Shown piece by piece: positions 58,401 to 63,704 of a stretch of 64,000 nt of DNA (positions within the stretch are counted from its first letter, which is position 1; every line of letters starts with the position of its first letter). Both the position numbers and the translations under genes were made by a program. The stretch is taken from positions 62,001-126,000 of the forward strand of contig JAJVIN010000013.1 of NCBI GenBank assembly GCA_022071945.1, read 5' to 3'. A model generated the notes under the pieces. That model ran no database searches and had not been told where the DNA came from. It saw nothing but the letters and a program-made list of their open reading frames with translations. This DNA comes from Thermoanaerobaculia bacterium (GTDB lineage: Bacteria; Acidobacteriota; Thermoanaerobaculia; UBA5066).

Positions 58401-61400
58401 CGACGCCTCCGCCCGGGGGCTCTCTCACGTCCCTGGACCTCGTGACGAGGTACACCTACCTGGCGGATGGCCGGGTCGAGACGGAGCTTCGTCCCGATAC
58501 CGGCAGGACGATGTACTCCTACGAGACGTCGCTCCATGACCGGCTGGGGAGGCTGAACGTCAGTGAGGAGAGGCATGGAGCGGAAACGCCTGTCGTGGAT
58601 ACGAGGAGGAGGGGGCCTGTCACGTATTCGGAGACGGCGAGCCAGGCGAAGTACCAGGGCGACAACATCCCGTACCAGTTCACGGACGGGCTGGGCAGGA
58701 AGGGGACGGCGGCGGTCCCACAGGCGGCAAGCCCCGCGGTGCCGGGCTCCGGGAGGAACATCCAGGAGAAGCTGGAGCCCGAGGGCGATCAGCCCGCGAT
58801 CGTGACGACACAGGACTTCGACGGGTACGGGCGACCGGTCTACCAGAAGGATGGCCCCTCCATGTCCGGGGCGCCGGAGAAGTGGTTTACGTACGGCAAG
58901 GACGAACTGGGGAAGGAGGGCGCCGGCTTCCTTACGGAGGTGAAGACCCAGCGCGGGGCGCTGACACTGACCGAGAGATTCGAGAGGGACGAGCACGGCA
59001 ACGTCACGAGCCGAGCCGCGAGCTACGGCGTTTCGGCAACGGCTGAGTACGACGAGTGGGATCGAGTGATCAGGGGCGTGTCGGGGAAAGGGACGGGAAC
59101 GTATCCCGGTGTCGATGCGACGACGGAACTCGGCTACGACGAAACCGGGCACCTGATCCGGGAGAGGAGGAAGCAGACCGGCGTCACCGGAGGCTGGGTC
59201 GAGACAACCTACCAGTACAACTCGCGAGAGCAGTTGATCTCCCAGACGACGACCCCGGTGGCGGGAGCCGCGCTCTCGGGCGATGCAACGGCTTCCGCCA
59301 CGACGGCTTTCGAGTACGACGCCTTTGGGCGGTTGTGGAAGGTGCGAAGTCCGGCCGGAATCGAGACGGTCTACACCTACGACTCGGCGGGGCGGATCGC
59401 GACGGAGACGCGCGGCGTCTCTGGTCCGAGCCGGCGGGGATACGACCCTCTTCACCGGATGGTCTTCCTGACGGATGGGGACCAGGGAGTCTGGCGCGGC
59501 TACCACGACATCTGGGGCCGGCGCTACCGCGATGATCTGCCGGCGGGAGGGGTGAGGGAACGGGAGCATGACGCCGCTCACGGACTCATCCGGGAGACTC
59601 TCTGGTCGGGCGACCCGGGCAGCCCCGGAGTCGAGCGCCTGTCTGAGATCCGGACGCGGGAGCGGATCACGGGCGACATCGACCAGACGAGAGAACTCCT
59701 GACGAATCTGCCCGAGACGTGGCGGGTGACGAAGAAGAAGCTCGATAGCGCTGGCCGGGTGATCCGGGTCTCGAGCGGTCCGACGGACGCGATTCAGCGG
59801 GTGGAGAAGGAGATGGCGTACGACTCGGGGAACCGCGTCACCCTGGAGCAGGACGCGGTGGGCAACGAGACGGCCTACGTCTATCCCAACGAGTCACCCT
59901 GGCCTACGGAAATCCGGCGGCGAGAGACGAATCCGGCGGAGCCGCCGGTTCTGACAGTCACATCCACTCTCACCCACGACGCACTCGGGCGCGTGACGCG
60001 CGAGGTCCGCAGCGACGGGCGGACGGTTGAGACCACGCTGGATGAAGCGGGAAACGTGAGGGTGCTCGACGAGGGGAACGGGAAGAGGACGGTCACGTCT
60101 TACGACGGGACGGGGAAGGTCACCAGGACGGAGAAGGCGGGCACGGAGTCGAAGACCTACGGGTACGATCTGGATGGACGAATCCTGGGACGTCGTGTCG
60201 CGACGGCTGGCGGGACGCACGCCGAGACCCGGTACCAGTACGACGGCAGCGGACGGTTGATGGTGGTGACCCGGCCGCCGAACTCCATCTGTAGTCCGTG
60301 CCGGGAGTCGTACACGTACAACCCGGACGACACTCTGGACCGGGAGACGCTCCGGAGCGGAATCCAGGTTGGGCACGCCTACGACAGCGCGAACCGGCTG
60401 ATGAACCGCCGGATCGTGCAAGCAGGCTCGACCGGAGTTCAGCCCTTAAGCGATCTGGGCGATGACTACACGTACGATCGTGCCTCGCGAGTCCTCTCGT
60501 CGATGCGGCCGCAGACGGGCGCGCCGCCGGTCAGGTATCCGGTTTACGACACGGGGGGAAGGCCTCTACAGGAGGTCGTCGGGACGCGAACGCCGGTCGG
60601 AAAGGGATACGACACGTGGTCCCGCCAGACATCGGTCACGCTGCCCCACGGGGAGACGTACAGCCGGGTGTTCGATGATCTGGACCGTCTCACGGAGATC
60701 GGGACGAGCGCGGGCGGACAGGCCGGTGCGACGTGGGTCTGGGGCGGAGCGAGCCGGATCTATGGAATCACGAGCAAGGGACCTCTTCACGCCGCGCACC
60801 GGTACGGGTACATCGGGGGGCTCGGCGCTCAGGTTCCGTCCGGCACGGGAACGCCGGCGACGAAGTGGAAGCTCGGAACCCTGACGGTGGGTGCCCAGAC
60901 TGGGACGGAGCCGGTCACGGGACCTCCGGCTGCAGCCTGGGGGACGTTCGGATACGGGTACACGGGCGAGAGCGGGAACAAGCTGGGCCGCGAGGTGATG
61001 GAGAGCGCGGGGCCGTCGGTTCTGGCGAACCAGGGCTGGGCGTGGGGAACGGACACGAAGTTCCGACTGACGGCGGCGGCGTCTGGAAAGGGCTCGATGC
61101 GGGGCCTTTCGGAGTCCACGGCTGGGATCGAACGCTTTTCGTACGCCTATGGAGCGTCGGACGAACTGCTGTCGGCGGGCCGGGGCGTGGAGCGAGCGGA
61201 CTACCAGACGGGTGCCGAGGGCAACGTCAGGCAGGTGAACGGGGCGGCGGTCCTCTACGACGCGGACGGGAGGAGGATCGAGGACGACCGGTTCACGCTG
61301 ATCTGGAACTGGCGGGGCGAGCTTGACCACGTGATCGCCAAGGACGCGTGGCCGGGCAAAGACCCATCGGACGCGAGGGTGCCGGCGGGTCACAAGGTCG

Positions 61401-63220
61401 TGTACGCGCGGGATGCGGTGGGGCGGCTCTACTCGCGAACGCATCTCGGCAAGCCGGCGACCACCGGGGACGAGAGCAGCCGGCCCTTCATCGACAAGCA
61501 GGAGTTCGTCTGGGATGGACAAACGCTGATGGCGATCGAGGGCCGGGCCTTTGATGGTGGCCTGACGTACCGGATGTCGCTCGTACCGGGAGCGACGGGC
61601 CTGGATGACGCGGTCCAGCTTCGAGTTCAGAGATTCGACGTGAGTGGAACGCCGCAGCCGGAGAAGCTCTACACATATCTGAAGGACGAGTTGGGGACGA
61701 ACCTGGGGCTTGTGGAGGAGCGAACGGGTGCGGATCCAACGAAGCCGCCGCTCGTCGTGAGATACCATTACACGCCGTACGGAGAAGTGAGGGCAGAAAC
61801 GGGACCCGAGGTTCTCCGGGCGTTCTTTGACAATTCATTGGCCTCGGTGACCAGGTTCGACGGGACGACGGCGGCGCAGACGGTGAACCCGGCGCAAGCG
61901 GTTGCGGGAGGGTTCCTTCTGGAGTTCACTCTCGCGCCAGACGCGACAACCCTTGGAGCCGGCCTGATCGTCGAAAGGCGGCTGACGGACGGGACGTGGG
62001 GAGCGCTGCAGGCGAGCGAGCTGGCATTCGGGCGAAGGAGCAACGCCGAAGCCGGCGAAGTGATCATCCTGCCACTCTCGGGTTGGACAAAGGACAGCAC
62101 GTACCGGATCAGGCTCACGCAGACCCTGAAGGACGGCTTCGGGCGATCGATTGCGAACGCGCCCAGCCTCGAAATCCCGATTCCGGCGGCCGGAACGGCT
62201 CCGGTGTTCGAGAAGCGCTGGCCCTTCGACTACGAGTCGATCTTCGCGGCCAGCGAGACGGCGAACGGAGCCTTCCCCTGGGCGCAGCCGTTCCTCTTCC
62301 ACGGTGCCTTCCAGGACCCCGTGACTGGCCTTATCAATCTCCGTGCCCGCTGGTACGACCCGAGAACGGCTCAGTTCCTCTCCGAGGACCCCCTCGACGA
62401 CATCGACTCCCCCAACGTCTACGGGTACGTCGCCGGACGGCCGCACGAGGCGAGGGACCCCTGGGGACTCGTCTCCATGTCGGAGGACAACCCATACAGG
62501 GATCTCGGCGTGCCGGAGGCTCCAGACCCGCTGGTTGCCAGACTTGCACCGAAGAATCCTTGTGCACCGAGTCCTTCTCCCTGCGTGAGGGCTGCGGATC
62601 AGAAGCCCATCGTCATTGAAGAGAGCTTCATGGGACCAAACCCTCCACCGCTCGCGGAAACGGCAGAAGAGGGATGGCAGGGGGTCAGTCAAACCTATCA
62701 GAACATGGTCGGGGCCGTTGCTGGCGGCAAGATGTTAGGTAAGCGAGGCGTAGTAAAGGCGCGGCCGGCGCGCCGGGACAAGGTTCCAGGAACACAGGCA
62801 ACGCGACAGCCAGTGGCGCCCGCACAACAACAACGAGTTTCTGACCCCCCCGGAATTCAGGTGCCGCTACCTGTCGATTCTCCTCAGCGCAGCGCGCTAG
62901 CGAACAGTGCGCGCTGGGCACAGGCGCGTCAGGGTGTCAAAGGGCCCGGGGTTCGTGATCACTTCGAGAAACACGGGGAAGATGTTGGCGCAGCTACCGC
63001 CAGGGAGTACGATGTCAGTGCCCGACGGACACTTGAGGTTGGCCGCGAGTTCCGCTACAGAGACCGATCCACGAACGAGCCCCGTGTGGGGTACTGGGAT
63101 CCAGCGACTGGGCTGTTTACGGCGACAAAGCAGACGGGCGCGCGACCTGAAATCCTGACACACTTTTCCGAAACGTGGGCACGGCTTCGCGACTTGCCTG
63201 GTTTCACGGTGACGAAATGA
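43484..63220 (+). CDS. giant RHS-repeat polymorphic-toxin-like protein with Ig-like array, about 6578 residues
   Basis: The signal peptide (LFLPVALLIGLLPSVAFSQ) ends near residue 32. Two beta-helix/polymer-forming-like domains (about 33-269, 440-683) precede a long Ig-like array (to about 2070). SbsA/Big_5-like and carboxypeptidase-regulatory-like domains follow (about 2070-3260), then a propeller-like region (about 3850-4470). The RHS/YD shell spans about 4620-6010, for example DDMGRTYRFRYEEDP and DHWGRTVRYAFDESRRLLSV. The RHS-associated core is INLRARWYDPRTAQFLSEDP, NVYGYVAGRPHEARDPWGL (ending at 6329), and the last 249 residues are a variable toxin-like tip. RHS shells encapsulate and release such tips. 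Short palindromic repeats are inserted in frame near 49.5 and 51.7-52.1 kb. The stop overlaps the candidate immunity gene by 4 nt. No type VI PAAR domain is present; the Sec signal suggests another route. Confidence 0.92.
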   Translation: MFRRSEPSSRSLRLRLFLPVALLIGLLPSVAFSQIDPFSLGPMTPYAFFSAQDVTVSGRVESTGGTSTAQGHVRSNGNITVNSGGKIDGDARPGPGKSASGTITGITIPSLESLSPAPIDLAALETQVAAQNDNSKIDPKLIPNRNLTLNSGQSLPLQPGTYYLNNVNINSSATLTVSGLVKILVTGSFNLNATANAGGLAPNLRVWVKSTSSVNINSNAQMRGYVYAPNATVAVNSNATLTGGIFAKQVTVNSNGTVKRWLGTIGLGGPSVAITEPRDGDVATNLSAVLVKGTVSDPDGVGTVSVTVNGSVVTPAANGNFEKTVDLSGSSQRRITVTAVDADGQTDTKTVALCGPPPVTLTSPAHGSTVTTQTVTLTGTCGNATTLTVNGSPVTCGGGTYTTSVNLGPGYGAKVITVVAQGACEAATHRFVLFYAANPDYFAMGPWMTGQAVFSHQAFVLDNNGEIRAANASGVTQSKQGHVVSNATVTVKNNGVVDGDAWAGLGQPAPATQNNGRIEGTRGNLTIAVNQRPVDPAAVNALHQTQNNNIDLAASVLTGTEFKLTNNQTYPMPAGTYYFTKFTLENNAKLTLAGAARIVVNGPVSLGNNAEVNRNGNPYNLRIWMTSAQAAALANNNVFVRGFLYVPDAKVTIDNGVDLRGGIFAKEVEVKNNAKVYRVIDGSAPVVSITQPSEGTTPPDLSAVLVNGTVTDADGNLSTVFVNGTPVTVQPNGTYTATVNLTGMTPAVITVVAVDLAGQIAVATRTLQTCTQPPVLTMTSPVPNGFVKTPAITVTGGCGTASTVTVNGVSTPCQNTTYSANITLPAGDGTKTITVVGTAPGCPSATQNYTVTLDTIPPVISIDSPAPGATITSSPVTVTGPVTDVNLQAVSVNGAIATFPSPGRFSATLPVTEGAVTLVAAATDKAGNATASAGIPVTVTLSGPSVTITPPAATLVKTQQVTLSGTATGTPPLTVTVSNQPAQVTQTNTWTATATLVEGPNSLTALVRDAANRTATSNTVNVELDTQAPRVTIDTPASGCRSTGTVTLGGVYADTHPATTAAVSVEIRPAGGTVLTQTAAIDPATRRWTLANVSLGTTNGTATVTVTAKDALDQTSKAQAGWRIDTTPPVITLLSSGTPFPVSGSGLTPPQGTSPRLVNSVLSFTAQISDGDEAPPSPVLTLDGQPYTAGTPVTTEGQHLLTARATDCAQNEGTAWALFTIDRTGANLVTTSPAEGAALTEAPASYSGTADTSLSAVKVNGTAVTPSGMSFTLSPFSSKEGENTVSIELTDTAGNETAYERHFRVKTIRPSIELVESGVSITPGAVYYRAITPEIRTSDPQAVVTATLDGQPYQSGTPVTTAGSHTISATATVPGLPGLTATATVTFAIDLSGGPSIAITSPPDGAELPGPTTAVSGTASGTGITVMVNGTLATLTGTTWTITNLPLTPDTINDIVAIVKDSRSRTASAARSVMVRSSGPRIVITEPLTGFATNRKKVDIAGAVVGGKAIIPGETLSLIPQQGNSRTVTLDATGAFRALDVPLVSGTNTVTVTGTDAHNRTGSTTVLITSDQTTPGIAIKESEQPVPEGKVFGKAVTLRVEVTDDSPSIPAPEIRLNGAVRTATGASTDVPVAQAGGYVLSIAAKDAAGNETRVERSFVIDLSTCTLSEIEPLAGITTTETSVTLHGKSGSAQAVKVRTASGATYPAQLADGTFAIAGVPLEAIGENTLTLICVDRSGQERPQAHPITRIAEGPGPVITLTSPQNNARQTGGTVTVSGAASDPSASVRVNGTIVAVNPSTGAFSTSLAIAEGPNVIFIEAVDAAKRRSTERRVVERDSQAPGVRITSPLANQRIGATSVTVTGQVEIESEPNLASVTVETPIGTVTATVNPDTGAFTAEALLSGTAGANTTQLVKARAVDSLGQASTVEVSVYVDPQGPALEVTQPPDLTWYTATQSQPVMVSGTATGKEGARITVNGTQIDPATLIWGAPDANGRRSSPFTASVPLPSAVSAVLVPSPASAAMRGRAGEGAPGSPSPSSADSTSPSVFTIVARVEDLDGAFANQRRLLFLDASGPTVLEMVPADGTTQADANTIPLVLFSEPVKKWTLTAGLTLTRTGTSDPIAGTYVMAGNAVAFVPAVALTPGQQYRFSAKNTLQDFAGNTLTQPKEVTFTVASDVLATAPQLDAIPAVICAQTLQIKGATAPGARIRVVDGNLSSTGNAGADGRFAIEIPVSGNGFHEIRVHTLTAQGDAGPEARALVRIDCGAPSVTSASFDRVTGTITVTFSEPMNAATLTVGGPTDALRLSDAEDGTRTAQTATVMLDSQRTTASLQLSTAQNAWWRTKPVRLEVRPPASDSLGNAIAAAYETVFYIGGGPGDLTGSFLAGEVYDEASGRPLEGASARLFASGANLPGSVAASNQTSPVSTQTTDGRGRYAMAGDVTAGRYAVVLEKSGYTRAIRRMALEPSTGFVPFDARLTPLSASSTLTIASGETVSGPSGSLITLEVSPNGIPAPAQTVGARITPLSGQGLPELLPLGWSPLVATHVGIEANGEALAEGLATPFAQGSVQLTLPLPAGTPAGGTLFAVRHDIASGTWITLGTLTRTTGADGIERARFDIVGPGSVAVVIPDEDLLIRPPIPSQPASVLQGSTLPNPLPTLTGTLTLDPPQVAPTGKSRARVEAHSTDHSSWPSGLAVQAYLDEKLILSDGSELYESPFSTDLVLYRSASSFPSPRVSGERVPEGGVRGLLPGSGSSGDPLSNRTGPGGPSPGLPATLSPSPRGEGGTLTRRSAPPSPASAGEGLNAPLPITVGTGAATFASPLPRGAGEGGRRPGEGLLGPGIETPSLRQALTPPSPFFAKEGEKTLLSSSSSGVLEFIVSPSPKAAEVILQTGYDNIRLYPYTAPLERGSVLGPSGGTVTNTDGIELTLPEGTLAGQTVLTARYLTAAELQGLTPPLGFQLLSGVRIESAGQSFARAATLVMKTPSGTPADPQGEPRIVLAKWEGQPADGRGAFANIINRGERIAASGSNPERLRFAPEPSTSTLPLTGITSEGVYLILRAESAIGWATGFVKAESGIGYADARATAAGLGTADLSRPGGRYAIPVPAGTNKVVSAKHPVLDETGTVTILSLAPNAVIQQDITIRPQGPTILSVQPLPDTQNQPIGTPITMQFSEALDPVSIHSSQFRAEIANADGTSTGVQVLGTLASGSGNTQLVFTPSRPLPTGVRILCTFLGGVRDAGGTLYAGAVPYTWSFTTSTVYPWGGQINPAKIRILVPVNGTSQIVGDAGALPTTQGTPWSVSPDLDGVVCSSGQTVPANSQGGFGPVVAGCPANPLTLSSIVWLKVFDPTGTLAATIKLGPFTTPDGKGFVARAGEETTYTTTEGIEVTVPAEAFGEAKLVTVKTLDPSGLNLTPPAGMEVTSYVDVDFEGRAGKTLLLKIPAQTTAPAGRLWFAGELVGTPWGERLNLIDVGTVVETAGQKYLSNHDSDLPTVQQTRQRPAPLANENPIRRTLDEIKLARKAVILASKGLDYAVATGGISLDLVKPQELLYNAVADLFVYLDPGFDWDGEWVLPVAPGTVFTIVRRSLATGWIVAQRDFSALSAGGRIVRIEGQSDFPGQLHGPRAYVDLSPFSFSRYTVENVLGTSPSCAGLRPELNVCSSPGKVAAEAAGTPLAAESRVLLFNPKTKASLERTANAGGGFERLELPADPGQEVWVVVTPGDLDPDRFEEFRVDFDRPLPKLSPSGVPFSAPEVARLSDCGPIGQSGCANTAIPAEFVLTENLAGLRIRPLQSLPRGHQFKLKLETSTFGDAEDLPAVFSFATRKAQGQAAVGVTPGLGDTTTARDIMKFGNLLLAGSATGNIVAMDISNPEAPREAGRLSTPANDVRAFATDGHGRLFYSAEYGGTWGVKTIDVAEVRRSLKCVSEPCASRPFPATLGSVRIAHSLSGIVTAPEYLLLQGSLPSGSPVVMDVIVDDDITEELELAEFYLANASTDAGSLESRLTEEGRYVFPVKLDFTVNGRRVASSRAFDEQGKPLDDLCPAEGPYYRYLRATVDNLATGESWSFDVDNPWPLTQQSGILAKAEGITARRGDKLRIRYNRRTFGYVGITGSGITVVDLNRSYRTPYAPQPDQAAGPWQLRAQCGRRLGSYEGQDRIPTMFATAGVAAQPPVGHKGANQIHVYSVLKGHGLIHTTSSWSEPGNLTFAGQQTLNSPGTFLRDVVLAPGVPVLVGSRTEELDLLFTSLGAGGIEVHDVTNRAFLKIGRFFRAKHHVYRLQVDVARGRLYAGGCEDGDCGKPFIDVWSIGKPHGESGESDPRLLYSVPMGWETNHLGLDPSGMGLIFTWSNNLTAVPGPSGVVVPVEDPRFAFFGTYRADAGVKVEPTLRFLPLGAAAHIYAPDDQDPAKKAAAEKLYTPAVRLRIALPGSLGERLGVRLQSLRSAPEPRLWNRPDSELKKHIALPGGPGWPETSTFVTLKRLSSDKFVEGYNLYESEEHVLLLADPRAKAGYVRRDLPNELADEAGQCRRCDKPAYLGSAPVKEMLVSGPYLRAHLAVHPSQTPAVQQATQAALDLFNRMGENYRAPSGMAEAAMWADSVGSPVQTALAEPVLGRAVAGFEAGASVSLLDGESLLEQTDHSVKARAVGFSFSRGYRSGVLGFGPLGSLGWSGSLFAHLRPNPVTGAVEYITGTGDVLTFLPMKGYPYSCPAQTVADARTEPEVDQNGSYCVPKGFYGRLLKMSGDAGWQLITRQHDILYFDASGRLKAIADRHRQDKPIGEQGSTLQLAHDVHGDLIQARDDMGRTYRFRYEEDPASPRYGLLKEIEDHWGRTVRYAFDESRRLLSVTLPKVTKTTLTGSYPSPAISYRNVAGPNGRSLLAGYTLPGSSAERVTFQYATDGRVTSVSVPASTGTGPGPSWTLQYDGAALTTKATVTQPWGHRVESVLDVNGRTMERRELGVPTLDVFGATPPPGGSLTSLDLVTRYTYLADGRVETELRPDTGRTMYSYETSLHDRLGRLNVSEERHGAETPVVDTRRRGPVTYSETASQAKYQGDNIPYQFTDGLGRKGTAAVPQAASPAVPGSGRNIQEKLEPEGDQPAIVTTQDFDGYGRPVYQKDGPSMSGAPEKWFTYGKDELGKEGAGFLTEVKTQRGALTLTERFERDEHGNVTSRAASYGVSATAEYDEWDRVIRGVSGKGTGTYPGVDATTELGYDETGHLIRERRKQTGVTGGWVETTYQYNSREQLISQTTTPVAGAALSGDATASATTAFEYDAFGRLWKVRSPAGIETVYTYDSAGRIATETRGVSGPSRRGYDPLHRMVFLTDGDQGVWRGYHDIWGRRYRDDLPAGGVREREHDAAHGLIRETLWSGDPGSPGVERLSEIRTRERITGDIDQTRELLTNLPETWRVTKKKLDSAGRVIRVSSGPTDAIQRVEKEMAYDSGNRVTLEQDAVGNETAYVYPNESPWPTEIRRRETNPAEPPVLTVTSTLTHDALGRVTREVRSDGRTVETTLDEAGNVRVLDEGNGKRTVTSYDGTGKVTRTEKAGTESKTYGYDLDGRILGRRVATAGGTHAETRYQYDGSGRLMVVTRPPNSICSPCRESYTYNPDDTLDRETLRSGIQVGHAYDSANRLMNRRIVQAGSTGVQPLSDLGDDYTYDRASRVLSSMRPQTGAPPVRYPVYDTGGRPLQEVVGTRTPVGKGYDTWSRQTSVTLPHGETYSRVFDDLDRLTEIGTSAGGQAGATWVWGGASRIYGITSKGPLHAAHRYGYIGGLGAQVPSGTGTPATKWKLGTLTVGAQTGTEPVTGPPAAAWGTFGYGYTGESGNKLGREVMESAGPSVLANQGWAWGTDTKFRLTAAASGKGSMRGLSESTAGIERFSYAYGASDELLSAGRGVERADYQTGAEGNVRQVNGAAVLYDADGRRIEDDRFTLIWNWRGELDHVIAKDAWPGKDPSDARVPAGHKVVYARDAVGRLYSRTHLGKPATTGDESSRPFIDKQEFVWDGQTLMAIEGRAFDGGLTYRMSLVPGATGLDDAVQLRVQRFDVSGTPQPEKLYTYLKDELGTNLGLVEERTGADPTKPPLVVRYHYTPYGEVRAETGPEVLRAFFDNSLASVTRFDGTTAAQTVNPAQAVAGGFLLEFTLAPDATTLGAGLIVERRLTDGTWGALQASELAFGRRSNAEAGEVIILPLSGWTKDSTYRIRLTQTLKDGFGRSIANAPSLEIPIPAAGTAPVFEKRWPFDYESIFAASETANGAFPWAQPFLFHGAFQDPVTGLINLRARWYDPRTAQFLSEDPLDDIDSPNVYGYVAGRPHEARDPWGLVSMSEDNPYRDLGVPEAPDPLVARLAPKNPCAPSPSPCVRAADQKPIVIEESFMGPNPPPLAETAEEGWQGVSQTYQNMVGAVAGGKMLGKRGVVKARPARRDKVPGTQATRQPVAPAQQQRVSDPPGIQVPLPVDSPQRSALANSARWAQARQGVKGPGVRDHFEKHGEDVGAATAREYDVSARRTLEVGREFRYRDRSTNEPRVGYWDPATGLFTATKQTGARPEILTHFSETWARLRDLPGFTVTK
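43580..44290 (+). repeat. beta-helix/polymer-forming-like domain, copy 1 (RHS protein N-terminus)
   Basis: Contains TAQGHVRSNGNITVNSGGKI, PGTYYLNNVNINSSATLTVS, RGYVYAPNATVAVNSN and TLTGGIFAKQVTVNSNGTVK. Asn/Ser/Thr-rich, with short regular strand spacing, as in right-handed beta-helix or bactofilin/DUF7305-like domains; the family name is from memory. Confidence 0.55.
44800..45530 (+). repeat. beta-helix/polymer-forming-like domain, copy 2
   Basis: Same layout as copy 1: KQGHVVSNATVTVKNNGVVD, AGTYYFTKFTLENNAKLTLA, RGFLYVPDAKVTIDNG and LRGGIFAKEVEVKNNAKVYR. The shared (L)xGGIFAKxVxVxxN word marks the duplication. Confidence 0.55.
49529..49578 (+). repeat. palindromic repeat element translated in frame (element 1)
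   Basis: A CCCCTCCCC arm, a GCGAGCGCAGCGATGC centre, a GGGGGAGGG arm, then CTGGGGAGGGGG. This is the form of small intergenic palindromes seen in many high-GC genomes. It is read through as SPASAAMRGRAGEGAPGSP, breaking an Ig-like domain with an odd Pro/Ser/Ala linker. Confidence 0.65.
51679..51730 (+). repeat. palindromic repeat element, copy A (forward), in frame in RHS gene
   Basis: CCCCTCGCCCCGC and GCGGGGAGAGGGT form the arms around GTGA, followed by CCCCGAAGGGGGGGTGAGGGG. It has the same layout as copy D. Confidence 0.7.
51790..51840 (-). repeat. palindromic repeat element, copy B (reverse)
   Basis: On the plus strand it begins CCCCTCACC with a GGCCTGCCGGCC inner hairpin and ends CCCTCTCCCC...GGGGCGAGGG, i.e. 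the reverse complement of the plan of copies A and D. Confidence 0.7.
51845..51895 (-). repeat. palindromic repeat element, copy C (reverse)
   Basis: ACCCTCACCC, a GGCGCTCCGCGCC inner hairpin, then ACCCTCTCCCGC and GCGGGCGAGGGT arms. Same reverse layout as copy B, only 4 nt away. Confidence 0.7.
51948..51996 (+). repeat. palindromic repeat element, copy D (forward)
   Basis: CCCTCTCCCGC and GCGGGAGAGGG arms around GTGGA, then TGGCCGAAGGCCGGGTGAGGG. It is the cleanest copy and defines the unit: a 22-27 nt palindrome, a small GGCC hairpin and a GGGTGAGGG end. Confidence 0.75.
52041..52080 (+). repeat. second palindromic family: CTCCCCC ... TTTGCAAA ... GGGGGAG
   Basis: ACTCCCCCCAGCCCC, a TTCTTTGCAAAAGA centre and GGGGGAG form a different palindrome type, also translated in frame (SPFFAKEGEKT). 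It ends the inserted block. Confidence 0.55.
57350..61500 (+). repeat. RHS/YD repeat shell
   Basis: Many YD-type units with G-(R)-x2-x-Y-x-Y-D spacing, for example GRLWKVRSPAGIETVYTYDS, GRVTREVRSDGRTVETTLDE and GNVRVLDEGNGKRTVTSYDG. They build the beta-cage that encloses the C-terminal tip in RHS and TcC proteins. Confidence 0.85.
61800..62290 (+). other. Ig-like (Big_5-type) domain inserted inside the RHS-associated core
   Basis: The core normally runs from a YxxYDPYGEV-like strand straight to an FxFTGxxxDxxTGLxxxRARxYDP strand. Here YHYTPYGEVRAE is separated from FLFHGAFQDPVTGLINLRAR by about 165 residues, including TNPAQAVAGG-like, GFLLEFTLAPDATTLGAGLI and KDSTYRIRLTQTLKDGFGRS segments, which have the pattern of SbsA-type Ig domains. 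Confidence 0.6.
62471..63217 (+). other. variable C-terminal tip: candidate nuclease toxin domain
   Basis: The 249 residues after DPWGL. A proline-rich linker and a basic segment (KARPARRDKVPG) lead to a compact last 90 residues: VRDHFEKHGEDVG (residues 6490-6502), EYDVSARRTLEVGREFRYRD, RVGYWDPATGLFTATK and EILTHF. The spacing of the H-x2-K-H motif and the later GYWDPxTxLFTA strand resembles BECR-fold RNase toxins of polymorphic systems; assignment is by eye. GC drops visibly from about 62700. Confidence 0.5.
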
Positions 63221-63687
63221 AGACGAATTCGCTTAAGGCACTAAGGAAGCGCCTTTCACGCGGCATTAGGACCGCGGCGGAAGGGGGGGCTGTCGCCTAT
63301 CAATTGGTAGCCGCACGTCGAAGCGGTGAGATAACGGAAGCGCAGCTTCGGGAACTCCGTTCGGAGTTTCTTCGGATCCTGGAACAGGCGGGGCTGATGA
63401 ATCTGGCGAGTCGCCAAGTGGCCTATGCTGCGCGTCTCGCACGGTACCCAGGCGAGCTTCTGTACGAGGAAATGCACAAGCTCTTTTCTCTGAGCGACGA
63501 AGTTGAGTCCATGTTGGAACTTGACATGTCGCTGACCTTGGATGAAAAGCAGGACTGGCTTTCGGCCATACGCGAGCGATTGGAGAGGGAACCCGAGAAG
63601 GCACGGCTCGTCGCAGAAGACACCGCAAAGGGTTGGAACGCCGATTGGTGGTGGCATTCGACCTTGCCTGCCCAGGCAAGGCGGTGA
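63217..63687 (+). CDS. candidate immunity protein for the RHS tip
   Basis: A 156-residue protein whose ATG overlaps the RHS stop by 4 nt (ATGA). It is cysteine-free, without signal peptide or membrane helix, and apparently all alpha-helical: SLKALRKRLSRGIRTAAEGG, LRSEFLRILEQAGLMNLASR, LYEEMHKLFSLSDEVESMLE. The C-terminus has an aromatic patch (WNADWWWHSTLP). I recognise no immunity family. Position directly behind a polymorphic toxin tip and tight coupling are the evidence; cytosolic location fits a nuclease-neutralising protein. GC is lower than in the housekeeping genes, as in the tip. Confidence 0.6.
   Translation: MKTNSLKALRKRLSRGIRTAAEGGAVAYQLVAARRSGEITEAQLRELRSEFLRILEQAGLMNLASRQVAYAARLARYPGELLYEEMHKLFSLSDEVESMLELDMSLTLDEKQDWLSAIRERLEREPEKARLVAEDTAKGWNADWWWHSTLPAQARR
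63662..63681. repeat. 9-bp inverted repeat at the end of the candidate immunity gene
   Basis: CCTTGCCTG and CAGGCAAGG separated by CC, just before the TGA. It could form a hairpin in the message; no T tract follows. Confidence 0.4.
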
Positions 63688-63704
63688 TCACTTGGAGGTA
63701 TTCG

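Noticed and set aside
56942-59581. 879-codon minus-strand open frame
   Set aside because: Shadow of the propeller-like and RHS regions; low-complexity arginine/proline composition.
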